Origin: an uncultured Bacteroidota bacterium
GTDB taxonomy: Bacteria > Bacteroidota > Bacteroidia > Flavobacteriales > Flavobacteriaceae
Length of the DNA: 62,744 bases
Assembly: GCA_913062555.1 (NCBI GenBank)
Contig: CAJXVU010000020.1
Location: 1 to 62,744 of the forward strand
Direction: 5' to 3'
This document shows positions 27,290 through 35,439 of this stretch, piece after piece; positions within the stretch are counted from its first letter, which is position 1; the number at the start of each line of letters is the position of its first letter. Below the pieces are notes generated by a model. The model was not told the origin of the DNA. It saw only the letters and a program-made list of their open reading frames with translations, and searched no databases. The translations under genes were made by a program, and so were the position numbers.

Positions 27290-29208
27290 GAAAATTACTG
27301 CTCTTTTCAATTATTATTTTAATAGGAATCACCTTTATTGCACGATTATTTTACCTTCAAGTTTATTCTAATAATGACTATGATATCAATGATGATAATG
27401 CTATCCGAAAAGTGTTTCATTATCCCAAACGAGGCTATGTTTATGATAGAAATGGCACCTTGTTGGTAGCCAATCAACCTTCATATGATGTAATGATCAT
27501 TCCTCGAGAAGTAAAGCCTTTGGACACCCTTGAATTTTGTGATTTATTAAAGATTTCAAAAGAAGATTTCATCAAAAAATACAATAAATCGTATAATTAT
27601 TCCCCTAGACTTCCTAATGTTTTCTTGTCACATGTATCCAAAGAAGATTATGCGTTTTTATCTGAAAAAATGCGAAAATATGAAGGCTTTTATATTCAGA
27701 AAAGATCTTTACGAGATTACCAAACCTCTATTGGCGCTAATGTTTTAGGTTTTATTATGGAGGCAGGCGAAGCTACCATTGAAGAAAACCCATATTACAA
27801 AATAGGAGATCTTATTGGTATTCAGGGCATAGAACGATCTTATGAAAAAGAATTAAGAGGCGTAAAGGGTGTAAAATATATTCAAAAGAATCGTTTTAAT
27901 CGTGACATTGGATCATTTGATAATGGTAAATACGACACTGCCCCAATTGCCGGCAAAGATATTTCAATTACTATTGATGCTGAGCTTCAAGAATACGGGG
28001 AGCTTTTAATGCAAAACAAAATTGGGGGCATTGTTGCTATAGAACCTAGTACTGGTGAAATACTAAGTCTTATCTCTGCGCCATCTTACAATCCTAATTT
28101 ATTGGTGGGAAGAGAGCGTTCTAAAAATTATACGATCTTAAATAATGATTCTATTCATCTCCCTTTAATTGATAAAGGTTTATTACGGATGCACGAACCG
28201 GGATCTCCTTTCAAGTCTCTCATTGCGTTAACAGCACTTCAAGAAGGCGTTATTGATATTAATTCTACAATACGATGTACAGGCGCTTATAACTATGGAG
28301 GCAAACGACCTATGAGATGTCATTGTGGTGCAGGAACTCGAAATTTAAATAGTGCTATTTCTAAGTCTTGTAATTCTTATTTTGCCAGTACCTACAGAAA
28401 AATCATTGATAAATATGATGATGCAAGTCAGGGAATGAATGAATGGAGTGATCATATAAAGAGTTTTGGACTGGGCAATTACTTGAACAATGATTTATCG
28501 GTTGGTAAAAAAGGTAATATTCCAGATGGTGCATATTATGACAGGATGTATCCAGACTTTAGATGGCGCGCCACTACAAATATTTCTAACTCAATTGGTC
28601 AAGGCGAGGTTTTAGTTACCCCTATCCAACTTGCCAACATGACAGCAACTATAGCAAATAGAGGATTCTATTACACCCCTCACATTATTAAAAACATAAA
28701 AGAAGACACGATTTCTGGAAAATACAAAACAAAGCACCAAACTACTATTGACAAACAACATTTTGACCCTGTTATACAAGGCTTGTTTGACGTTTATAAT
28801 AAACCTGGAGGCACTGCAAATTTTTTAAAAATTCCTGGTATAGAAATTTGTGGTAAAACTGGAACCGCAGAGAATTTCACAAAAATTGATGGCAATAGAA
28901 CTCAACTTACTGATCATTCTATATTTATTGCTTTTGCCCCCAAAGATAATCCAAAAATTGCTTTAGCAGTTTTGGTTGAAAACGGTTATTTTGGTGCACG
29001 CTTTGCCGGTAGAATAGCTAGCTTAATGATTGAAAAGTATCTTAAAGGCTCCATTTCCAGAAAAGATTTGGAGGTTTGGGTTATGGATCACACCTTGGAA
29101 CACGAATATGCAAAACCAACTTCTGGAAAACCATTTACAATTAATGAAAAGTCTCAACTAATGCTTGTAAAGGACTACGAAGCTGAACAAAATTTGGAAC
29201 AAAATTAA
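27286..29208 (+). CDS. mrdA: penicillin-binding protein 2 (elongation transpeptidase)
   Basis: The 640-residue class B PBP has one N-terminal transmembrane helix and a dimerisation domain (KRGYVYDRNGTLLVANQPSY). The transpeptidase has the SxxK motif in EPGSPFKSL, SxN in SKSCNSYF and KTG in ICGKTGTAENF. It cross-links peptidoglycan during side-wall growth with RodA. A Cys-rich segment (RCTGAY, RCHCGAG) sits between the SxxK and SxN motifs. Confidence 0.95.
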   Translation: MRKLLLFSIIILIGITFIARLFYLQVYSNNDYDINDDNAIRKVFHYPKRGYVYDRNGTLLVANQPSYDVMIIPREVKPLDTLEFCDLLKISKEDFIKKYNKSYNYSPRLPNVFLSHVSKEDYAFLSEKMRKYEGFYIQKRSLRDYQTSIGANVLGFIMEAGEATIEENPYYKIGDLIGIQGIERSYEKELRGVKGVKYIQKNRFNRDIGSFDNGKYDTAPIAGKDISITIDAELQEYGELLMQNKIGGIVAIEPSTGEILSLISAPSYNPNLLVGRERSKNYTILNNDSIHLPLIDKGLLRMHEPGSPFKSLIALTALQEGVIDINSTIRCTGAYNYGGKRPMRCHCGAGTRNLNSAISKSCNSYFASTYRKIIDKYDDASQGMNEWSDHIKSFGLGNYLNNDLSVGKKGNIPDGAYYDRMYPDFRWRATTNISNSIGQGEVLVTPIQLANMTATIANRGFYYTPHIIKNIKEDTISGKYKTKHQTTIDKQHFDPVIQGLFDVYNKPGGTANFLKIPGIEICGKTGTAENFTKIDGNRTQLTDHSIFIAFAPKDNPKIALAVLVENGYFGARFAGRIASLMIEKYLKGSISRKDLEVWVMDHTLEHEYAKPTSGKPFTINEKSQLMLVKDYEAEQNLEQN

Positions 29209-29247
29209 TATTAAAGCATAGCATGCTATAAATGAATTAAAGGATAA

Positions 29248-30528
29248 ATGAATACCAATAGAACAAATAAATTTAAATTAGACTGGATAACTATCCTGCT
29301 TTTTTTGATGCTTGTTGGTTTTGGTTGGTTAAATATATTATCGGCTTCAATGTCTGGAGAAATTACAAGTTATTTTGACATGAGCCAACGTTATGGTAAA
29401 CAGCTTTTTTTTATAGTATTAACCTTAGGAATAATTATTCTAACGCTATCTATAGAAGCAAAATTTTATGAACGATTTGCGAGTATAATATACGTGGTAT
29501 CGATACTATCTCTCATTGGCTTATTCTTTTTTGGAAAAACCATAAATGGAGCCACCTCATGGTATGATATTGGGGGGTTTACACTCCAACCTAGCGAATT
29601 TGCCAAATTTGCCACAGCCTTAGCTGTCGCAAAATTCATTAGTGATTTACAAACCGATATTAAAAACTTAAAAGATCAATTAAAAACAGTGCTGATTATT
29701 CTGGTACCAGCCATTTTAATTGTGCTTCAAAATGATGCTGGGAGTACAATTGTATATGCAGCCTTCTTTTTCGTTTTCTATAGAGAAGGGATCCCCCATA
29801 CTTATTTATTATTTGGTTTAGCAATAATAGCCATCGCGATTCTTTCATTAAAATTTTCCGTTTTAATCACCTCTTTAATTGTAACAGCTTTAATCTTGGG
29901 TTATTATTTCTCACAGAGAAAGAAAAATAAATCACTACTCCAATCCGTATTTTTAGTCTCAATTTGTGTTGTATTTTCCTTTGGAGTGCAATTTTTTTAC
30001 AATAATATTTTACAAACACATCAACAAAATAGGATTAGTTTATGGTTGCATTTAGAAAATGACCCAGCAAAACTGGAACAAATGAAGCGCACGATTTTAT
30101 ATAATCTAAATGAATCTGAAAAAGCAATTAGCTCAGGAAGCGTAACTGGCAAAGGTTTTTTACAAGGTACTCGAACCATTGGTAAGTTTGTTCCAGAACA
30201 AGATACAGACTATATTTTTAGCACTGTGGGGGAAGAATGGGGGTTTTTAGGAAGTACTGCCGTTGTGATTACGTTTATTTTGCTTTTAATTAGAATCCTC
30301 TATTTAGCTGAATTACAAAAATCACAATTTAGTCGTGTTTATGGATATAGCGTCGCTTCTATTTTATTCCTTCATTTTATGATTAATATTGGGATGGTGA
30401 TGGGGTTAATACCTACCGTAGGAATACCTCTTCCTTTTTTTAGCTATGGAGGCTCAAGCCTCTTCGGATTCACCTTGCTGCTCTTTATCTTTATTAAATT
30501 AGACTCCAATCGTATTAACGAATGGTAA
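29248..30528 (+). CDS. rodA: peptidoglycan glycosyltransferase RodA
   Basis: The 426-residue SEDS protein has about ten transmembrane helices and the motifs GATSWYDIGGFTLQPSEFAK, QNDAGSTIVY, GKGFLQGTRTIGKFVPEQDT-DYIFSTVGEEWGF and GIPLPFFSYGGSSLF. It polymerises lipid II and pairs with PBP2. It lies 39 bp after mrdA and is the last gene of the shape operon. Confidence 0.96.
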   Translation: MNTNRTNKFKLDWITILLFLMLVGFGWLNILSASMSGEITSYFDMSQRYGKQLFFIVLTLGIIILTLSIEAKFYERFASIIYVVSILSLIGLFFFGKTINGATSWYDIGGFTLQPSEFAKFATALAVAKFISDLQTDIKNLKDQLKTVLIILVPAILIVLQNDAGSTIVYAAFFFVFYREGIPHTYLLFGLAIIAIAILSLKFSVLITSLIVTALILGYYFSQRKKNKSLLQSVFLVSICVVFSFGVQFFYNNILQTHQQNRISLWLHLENDPAKLEQMKRTILYNLNESEKAISSGSVTGKGFLQGTRTIGKFVPEQDTDYIFSTVGEEWGFLGSTAVVITFILLLIRILYLAELQKSQFSRVYGYSVASILFLHFMINIGMVMGLIPTVGIPLPFFSYGGSSLFGFTLLLFIFIKLDSNRINEW

Positions 30529-30562
30529 TTTAATTATCTTGTTCTAACTAATTTATTAAATC

Positions 30563-31087
30563 ATGTCTAAACCATTCTTTAAAAACCTGAAAATTTCGAG
30601 TATCTCTAACTACACTCTCCTAATTATCTTGAGTTTTGTTCTGTTAATTGGGTGCAACAATTCTAAGTCAGTAGATGACAAAACTAATACATCAATTGAA
30701 ACTATTGAAGCACAAAAAGAGGCTATAAAAAACACACTTAATAGTATGTGGCTAGCAATTGAAAATGAAGATATCGAGGGCTACGCGAGCTATATCCATC
30801 CCGATTTTTCTCAATTTGGGGAGTACGACTCTATTATTAAACTAGGAAAAGAGACTGAAGTCAAAGGGATTCGCGAGTGGATAAAAAATGCTTCCAATAT
30901 TCATACTGAAATGATTGACCCAATTGTTAGTATTAATGGCAATGTTGCTTGGATTACCTATTACTGGTCTGATCATGGAATAAGCGATGGAGAAGCTTTT
31001 GCTTCCAAAGGAAAATCAACTCGAATTTTTGTGAAGGAAAACAACACTTGGTTATGTATTCATGGACATTATACTTTACTTCCCTAA
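30563..31087 (+). CDS. NTF2/SnoaL-like lipoprotein
   Basis: The 174-residue protein has a signal peptide with lipobox LLIGCNN (Cys about 31). An NTF2-like domain follows (IKNTLNSMWLAIENEDIEGY, ...YIHPDFSQFG, ...GNVAWITYYWS, ...KENNTWLCIHGH), as in DUF4440/SnoaL proteins. The fold is clear; ligand or substrate is unknown. It follows rodA by 34 bp and converges with the aminotransferase gene 7 bp away. Confidence 0.8.
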   Translation: MSKPFFKNLKISSISNYTLLIILSFVLLIGCNNSKSVDDKTNTSIETIEAQKEAIKNTLNSMWLAIENEDIEGYASYIHPDFSQFGEYDSIIKLGKETEVKGIREWIKNASNIHTEMIDPIVSINGNVAWITYYWSDHGISDGEAFASKGKSTRIFVKENNTWLCIHGHYTLLP

Positions 31088-31094
31088 TATATAT

Positions 31095-32354
31095 TTAAGC
31101 CATTTCTTTAAGTGCATTCACAAACACATCTAACTCTGTGGTTAGCGTAAATACATTCGGTGAAATACGGCATCCTTTTACATTGTCATAATCAATTGCA
31201 ACTGTAAATATGTTATAATCATCTAGTAAGCGTTTTGCCAATACTGCAGGCTTCATGGTTTTTACACCAACATTGGCTATCCCGCAAGCTCTATGTGAAT
31301 CAACAGGCGTATTTACCACAATATTAGGATGGTTTCTCACTTGAGAAGTCCAATATTCTTGTAAATATCTTAACCGCGCTTCTTTTCTTGCTCCTCCCAA
31401 CATATTATAATAATCTATCGCACTTTCAATACTCAAATCATGATGTACAGGATGTGTACCAATATGATTCAATCTTAAAATATCATTCGGTTCACGATTG
31501 TGTTCTGCAAAAATCGGCCATAGTGTTTTAATATGGTCATTATTAACATACAGCATCCCTGTCCCTAGTGGTACAGCCAGCCATTTATGTAAACTCGAGC
31601 CATAATAGTCACATTCTAAATCTTCAATATTAAACTCGAAATGACCAACGCAATGTGCTCCATCTACCATGACTTGCACGCCCTTTTTATGAGCCATTTG
31701 ACATATTTTTTTTATAGGAAGTATATGCCCTGTTATATTTACCATATGGCAAACCATCAATAATTTTGTTTTAGAGGTAATGGCATTTGCATAAATCGCT
31801 ACAATCTCTTCATCTGATTTTGGATGATTAGGAACCGAAATAACTTTATTAACCATACCATAGCGCTCCGAAACCTGATCAAACATAATCTTCATTGCGC
31901 CATAATCTTGCTTTGCAAAAACTGCTTCATCACCTTTTTCCCAAGGAAACCCCTTAATAACCATGTTTAATGATTCTGTGGCATTTCTAGTAATAATAAC
32001 ATTTTCACCTGAACAGCCAACAAGATCACCCAATTTTTGAGCCATCCTATTTTTATTTTCCCACTGTACAGTTCTCATATAATAGGAGCCCTCATAATTT
32101 ACCATTTTTGCATGTTCAATCATGCGATCAAGTGTTGGGTTTGGAATAATATTGTAATAACCGCTTTCTAAATTAATGTAGTCTGGTTTTAAGCGATAAT
32201 CCTGTCTTACTTTTAGCCAAAATTCATCAGTTTTTGCCAAAGTTGTCATTGGAACATTCTTAATTTCAGAAGCCCAGCTACTAATAGAGTTAAGGTACAA
32301 CGGAGAACCTAAAGCCGCTAAGGATAGGTTTTTTATAAAATCTCTTTTGTTCAT
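31095..32354 (-). CDS. exported class V PLP aminotransferase-like protein
   Basis: The 419-residue protein belongs to the class V aminotransferase / isopenicillin-N-epimerase-like group. Landmarks are VIITRNATESLNMVIKG, VDGAHCVGHFEF (PLP Asp in VDGAH) and the Schiff-base Lys in YGSSLHKWLAVPLGTGM. The N-terminus (MNKRDFIKNLSLAALGSPLY) looks like a Tat-type or other export signal without a strict twin Arg, so a periplasmic location is likely. Substrate unknown. It converges with the NTF2-like gene and lies downstream of gldC. Confidence 0.85.
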   Translation of the reverse strand: MNKRDFIKNLSLAALGSPLYLNSISSWASEIKNVPMTTLAKTDEFWLKVRQDYRLKPDYINLESGYYNIIPNPTLDRMIEHAKMVNYEGSYYMRTVQWENKNRMAQKLGDLVGCSGENVIITRNATESLNMVIKGFPWEKGDEAVFAKQDYGAMKIMFDQVSERYGMVNKVISVPNHPKSDEEIVAIYANAITSKTKLLMVCHMVNITGHILPIKKICQMAHKKGVQVMVDGAHCVGHFEFNIEDLECDYYGSSLHKWLAVPLGTGMLYVNNDHIKTLWPIFAEHNREPNDILRLNHIGTHPVHHDLSIESAIDYYNMLGGARKEARLRYLQEYWTSQVRNHPNIVVNTPVDSHRACGIANVGVKTMKPAVLAKRLLDDYNIFTVAIDYDNVKGCRISPNVFTLTTELDVFVNALKEMA

Positions 32355-32474
32355 AATGGTTAGTTAGTCATTTCACTAAAGATAGTGAATTTTGAACGAA
32401 GCAGCATTCATGGTTTCACGAACAACTACAGAGCCATTAGAAAGAGTATAGAATGCTGAAACTAGACAATAAGT

Positions 32475-32810
32475 CTATTTTTTTAACTCGAGCTTTTCAG
32501 CAAAATAGTCGCAAAAATCTTTCATTGTTGCGGTCATTTTTTCATCTTGTGTTGCCCGATAAAATGTATCACTCATTGCTAACAATGTTTGGTGAAAAAA
32601 CACCTTCATTTCATCTACAGGCATCTCCTTCGTCCATAAATCAATTCGCATTGCTTCTTGTGCTTTATGGTCCCAAACAGATAGCAACATTGCCTTAGCT
32701 TCTTCATTTGCAACACCACCATCTTTTGCTGTCCAAAACAACTTCTCAGGAACCCGATTGTCATCAAGTTCTACGTTTAGTTCTATTTTAGAAGTTTGTG
32801 TCTTTGCCAT
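32475..32810 (-). CDS. gldC: gliding motility protein GldC
   Basis: The 111-residue protein without signal peptide matches GldC in length and pattern (KIELNVELDDNRVPEKLFW, AMRIDLWTKEMPVDEMKVFF, MKDFCDYFAEKLEL). GldC is a small cytoplasmic protein that improves gliding in flavobacteria. Its start overlaps the gldB stop by 1 nt, so the two are co-translated as in the known gldB-gldC pair. Confidence 0.93.
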   Translation of the reverse strand: MAKTQTSKIELNVELDDNRVPEKLFWTAKDGGVANEEAKAMLLSVWDHKAQEAMRIDLWTKEMPVDEMKVFFHQTLLAMSDTFYRATQDEKMTATMKDFCDYFAEKLELKK

Positions 32811-33772
32811 TATTTTTGAGGTTTAAATCTGGAATTATTAAATATTTCTTCGGCATCTAAGTTCAATATGTCCTGAATAGATCCCTTATTATTTTTTACA
32901 TATGCGCGAACAATTTGCCAACCCATATATTGTCCTAATCGCCCTGGAGAATCTGCATCCAAGTCTAAATTAAATTTAGAAAACGGTGCTGGATTAATAA
33001 ATCTCGCTGTCAATTTAGGGTCTGTACTAAAAAGTAGTTCATTTTCAACGAAATGACTCCAAATGTTACTTTCATTTAATTGAGCCCACTCTAAATCAGC
33101 TTTAGAGTAGCCAATTTTTTCTTCGTCAGATATCTGTGGAAGCATTATCTCTTTAAAATAAAGCAATTTACCCGAATATATCATTTCATCTAAAAGCGAT
33201 TTTCGTCTCGATTGAAATATCCGTTGCTTAGCATATTGCTCGGCCAAATCTGGCGCAATTTGAGATGGTTTTAAATTCTGTTTTATATAATCATAAACCC
33301 GTATATAAAGCTCATTGTTCGCTCCCAAATAAGTATCTAGTGCCACTAGTACAATAGAATCCGTGACTATGGTTTTGTTCCTATAATCAACATCTTGGAC
33401 AAACGTTATTACACGAGGTTCCCTAAACTCTTTAAAATAGAATTTTAAATGCTGAAACAAGTTGTAAATTTCCTGTTGTGTTTCAATTAAATCACCATGA
33501 ACTTTAGCCACTTGAGCATTTAATTCTAGTTGAAGGGTATCATTAATTTTCGCTATCCAAACAGAGTCGTGATAACGCTCTGAAAACATAAATGGATAGT
33601 CTCTTTTTAATTCTGGTAAGTTAGAAGCATTAGTAGCCGCAAAAAGCCTATCGAAACGTTCAATAGTTAGATTTACCTCTACTTTGGCAATTTCTTGCTC
33701 CAACTTATTATCAGGTTTACACGATAGTATTAAACTTGAAATCACAACAACAATACAAAGTAGTTTATACAT
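32810..33772 (-). CDS. gldB: gliding motility lipoprotein GldB
   Basis: The 320-residue lipoprotein has signal with lipobox LILSCKPD (Cys about 18). Family signatures include VNLTIERFDRLFAATNASNL, ALDTYLGANNELY and PGRLGQYMGWQIVRAYV. GldB is required for gliding. The gene is divergent from nadE, which is the standard flavobacterial neighbour. A perfect -7 box lies 13 nt upstream of the ATG. Confidence 0.93.
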   Translation of the reverse strand: MYKLLCIVVVISSLILSCKPDNKLEQEIAKVEVNLTIERFDRLFAATNASNLPELKRDYPFMFSERYHDSVWIAKINDTLQLELNAQVAKVHGDLIETQQEIYNLFQHLKFYFKEFREPRVITFVQDVDYRNKTIVTDSIVLVALDTYLGANNELYIRVYDYIKQNLKPSQIAPDLAEQYAKQRIFQSRRKSLLDEMIYSGKLLYFKEIMLPQISDEEKIGYSKADLEWAQLNESNIWSHFVENELLFSTDPKLTARFINPAPFSKFNLDLDADSPGRLGQYMGWQIVRAYVKNNKGSIQDILNLDAEEIFNNSRFKPQK

Positions 33773-33785
33773 ATAAAGACATTAT

Positions 33786-33793
33786 CAAACTTA
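33786..33793 (-). promoter_or_regulatory. gldBC -7 box (TAAGTTTG)
   Basis: Perfect TAnnTTTG on the minus strand, ending 13 nt before the gldB ATG, which predicts a leader of only about 6 nt. Confidence 0.55.
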
Positions 33794-33828
33794 AACGATA
33801 TTAATTTTTATTAATTACTCTATTCGCT

Positions 33829-33836
33829 TATTTTTG
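33829..33836 (+). promoter_or_regulatory. nadE -7 box (TATTTTTG)
   Basis: Perfect TAnnTTTG, 42 nt before the nadE ATG. Its TTG (33834-33836) opens a longer in-frame nadE reading frame that is not the true start. Confidence 0.55.
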
Positions 33837-33878
33837 TTTGACAAAGGTACTATTCTTTATATAAAAATCATCACATTA

Positions 33879-34667
33879 ATGAATACAGATAAAGTTACAG
33901 AACACATTATAAATTGGCTTAAAGAATATGCCAAAAATGCAAAGGTAAATGGTTTTGTTGTTGGGATTTCTGGTGGAATTGATTCTGCAGTAACCTCCAC
34001 ATTGTGTGCCAAAACTGGTCTTGATGTATTATGCATTGAAATGCCAATACATCAGGCTGAGAGTCATGTTAACAGGGCGCAAGAGCATATTGCTCAACTT
34101 AAGGAACACTATGCTAATGTATCGGATATCAGCGTAAATTTGACTCCAGTATTTGAAACATTTAAAACTGAAGTTTCACTAGAAGGAAATACCGAAATAG
34201 TCGATATGGCTTTAGCCAATACCAGAGCAAGATTACGAATGACGTCCTTATATTATTATGCCGGATTAAAAGGATTACTCGTGGCTGGTACAGGGAACAA
34301 AGTGGAAGATTTTGGTGTCGGTTTTTACACCAAATATGGTGATGGCGGTGTAGACTTGAGTCCTATTGCCGATTTATTAAAATCTGAAGTATACAAAATT
34401 GGCCAGCATTTACAAGTCCCTAATTCTATTATGGTTGCCTCTCCAAGTGATGGTTTATTTGGTGATGCTAGAAGTGATGAGGATCAAATTGGTGCTAATT
34501 ATGACGAACTGGAATGGGCAATGAAAGTTGCTAATGAAGGAAAAAACATAGAAGACTTTGAAGGTCGAAAAAAAGAAGTCTTTTTAATTTATAAACGCTA
34601 TAACACTAGCAATAAGCATAAAATGATAGCAATTCCAATCTGTGAAATACCGAAAAACCTTAGGTAA
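33879..34667 (+). CDS. nadE: NAD(+) synthetase (ammonia-type)
   Basis: The 262-residue enzyme amidates nicotinic acid adenine dinucleotide to NAD. The PP-loop is GISGGIDSAVTS. Further motifs are ANTRARLRMTSLYYYA, GTGNKVEDFGVGFYTKYGDG-GVDLSPIADLLKSEVY and SPSDGLFGDARSDEDQIGA. There is no glutaminase domain, so it uses free ammonia. The ATG at 33879 is chosen over an in-frame TTG at 33834 that belongs to the promoter box. Confidence 0.95.
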   Translation: MNTDKVTEHIINWLKEYAKNAKVNGFVVGISGGIDSAVTSTLCAKTGLDVLCIEMPIHQAESHVNRAQEHIAQLKEHYANVSDISVNLTPVFETFKTEVSLEGNTEIVDMALANTRARLRMTSLYYYAGLKGLLVAGTGNKVEDFGVGFYTKYGDGGVDLSPIADLLKSEVYKIGQHLQVPNSIMVASPSDGLFGDARSDEDQIGANYDELEWAMKVANEGKNIEDFEGRKKEVFLIYKRYNTSNKHKMIAIPICEIPKNLR

Positions 34668-34717
34668 GTAAATTAAAATTATCTATCAAAGTAAAGGCTT
34701 ACATTAATTTTTTTTAG

Positions 34718-34766
34718 TAAATTTGGTAATATCTCCACAATAAATCATAAACTTTATATAAATTTG
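34718..34766 (+). promoter_or_regulatory. two tandem -7 boxes upstream of the response regulator
   Basis: TAAATTTG occurs twice (34718-34725 and 34759-34766), both perfect TAnnTTTG, 41 nt apart, upstream of the ATG at 34808. Two start points are possible; the downstream one gives a leader of about 35 nt. Confidence 0.45.
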
Positions 34767-34807
34767 AGTTTATATTTCCCTAATTACTAATTTAAAAATC
34801 TAAAGTC

Positions 34808-35437
34808 ATGATTAAGATATTGGTCGCAGACCACCATCCCATCATCAGAACTGGTCTTAAAATGCTTTTTGAGTCCTCCCCTGACATTCAAGTCATCGGT
34901 AGTGTTACTACTGGAAAAGAACTTTTTGATTTCGTAGGCAAAACAGATGTAGATGTTGTCCTTTCAGAAATCGATTTACCCGAGCTCAATGGAATTACAG
35001 CGCTTAGAACATTGAAAAAAGAATATAGTGATGTTAAAGTCATTATGTTTAGCGCACATCCAGAAGAAATCTATGCCATTAGCACAATTAAAGCTGGTGC
35101 TTCCGGTTATCTGACAAAAACGGTAAGTACACAAACTATTAAAGACGCGATATTAAAAGTCTATAATGGTGGTATTTACATTAGCAATCAATTGGCACAA
35201 CGATTAGCCTTTGATGAGCGCGGGAACAAGCCTAGCAAGCTCTACAAAAAGCTTTCAACACGTGAAGTTGAGGTCTTAAAATTATTATCTTCAGGACGAA
35301 GAAATAAAGAAATAGCGCAAGAACTTACCATAAACGAAAAAACAGTGAGTACTTATAAAGCTCGTTTAATGAAAAAGTTAAATGTCACCAATCTAGTAGA
35401 TTTGGTAAATCAGGCAAGACATTTAGAATTAGGATAG
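34808..35437 (+). CDS. NarL/FixJ-type response regulator with atypical receiver
   Basis: The 209-residue protein has an N-terminal receiver (1-120) and a C-terminal LuxR helix-turn-helix (about 145-205: LSTREVEVLKLLSSGRRNKEIAQ, INEKTVSTYKARLMKKL). The receiver is altered: the phosphoacceptor Asp is Glu54 (VVLSEIDLPELNG), and the acidic pair DD is D8-H9 (VADHHPIIRTG). The conserved Ser/Thr (FSAH) and Lys (YLTKT) remain. Glu at the phosphosite often mimics the active state, so it may be constitutively active. No histidine kinase lies nearby. It converges with dnaG, 2 bp apart. Confidence 0.92.
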   Translation: MIKILVADHHPIIRTGLKMLFESSPDIQVIGSVTTGKELFDFVGKTDVDVVLSEIDLPELNGITALRTLKKEYSDVKVIMFSAHPEEIYAISTIKAGASGYLTKTVSTQTIKDAILKVYNGGIYISNQLAQRLAFDERGNKPSKLYKKLSTREVEVLKLLSSGRRNKEIAQELTINEKTVSTYKARLMKKLNVTNLVDLVNQARHLELG

Positions 35438-35439
35438 TT

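Noticed and set aside
29218..29229. Perfect 12-bp palindrome ATAGCATGCTAT between mrdA and rodA
   Set aside because: Short, with no U-run and no partner site; most likely chance or a minor mRNA feature within the operon.
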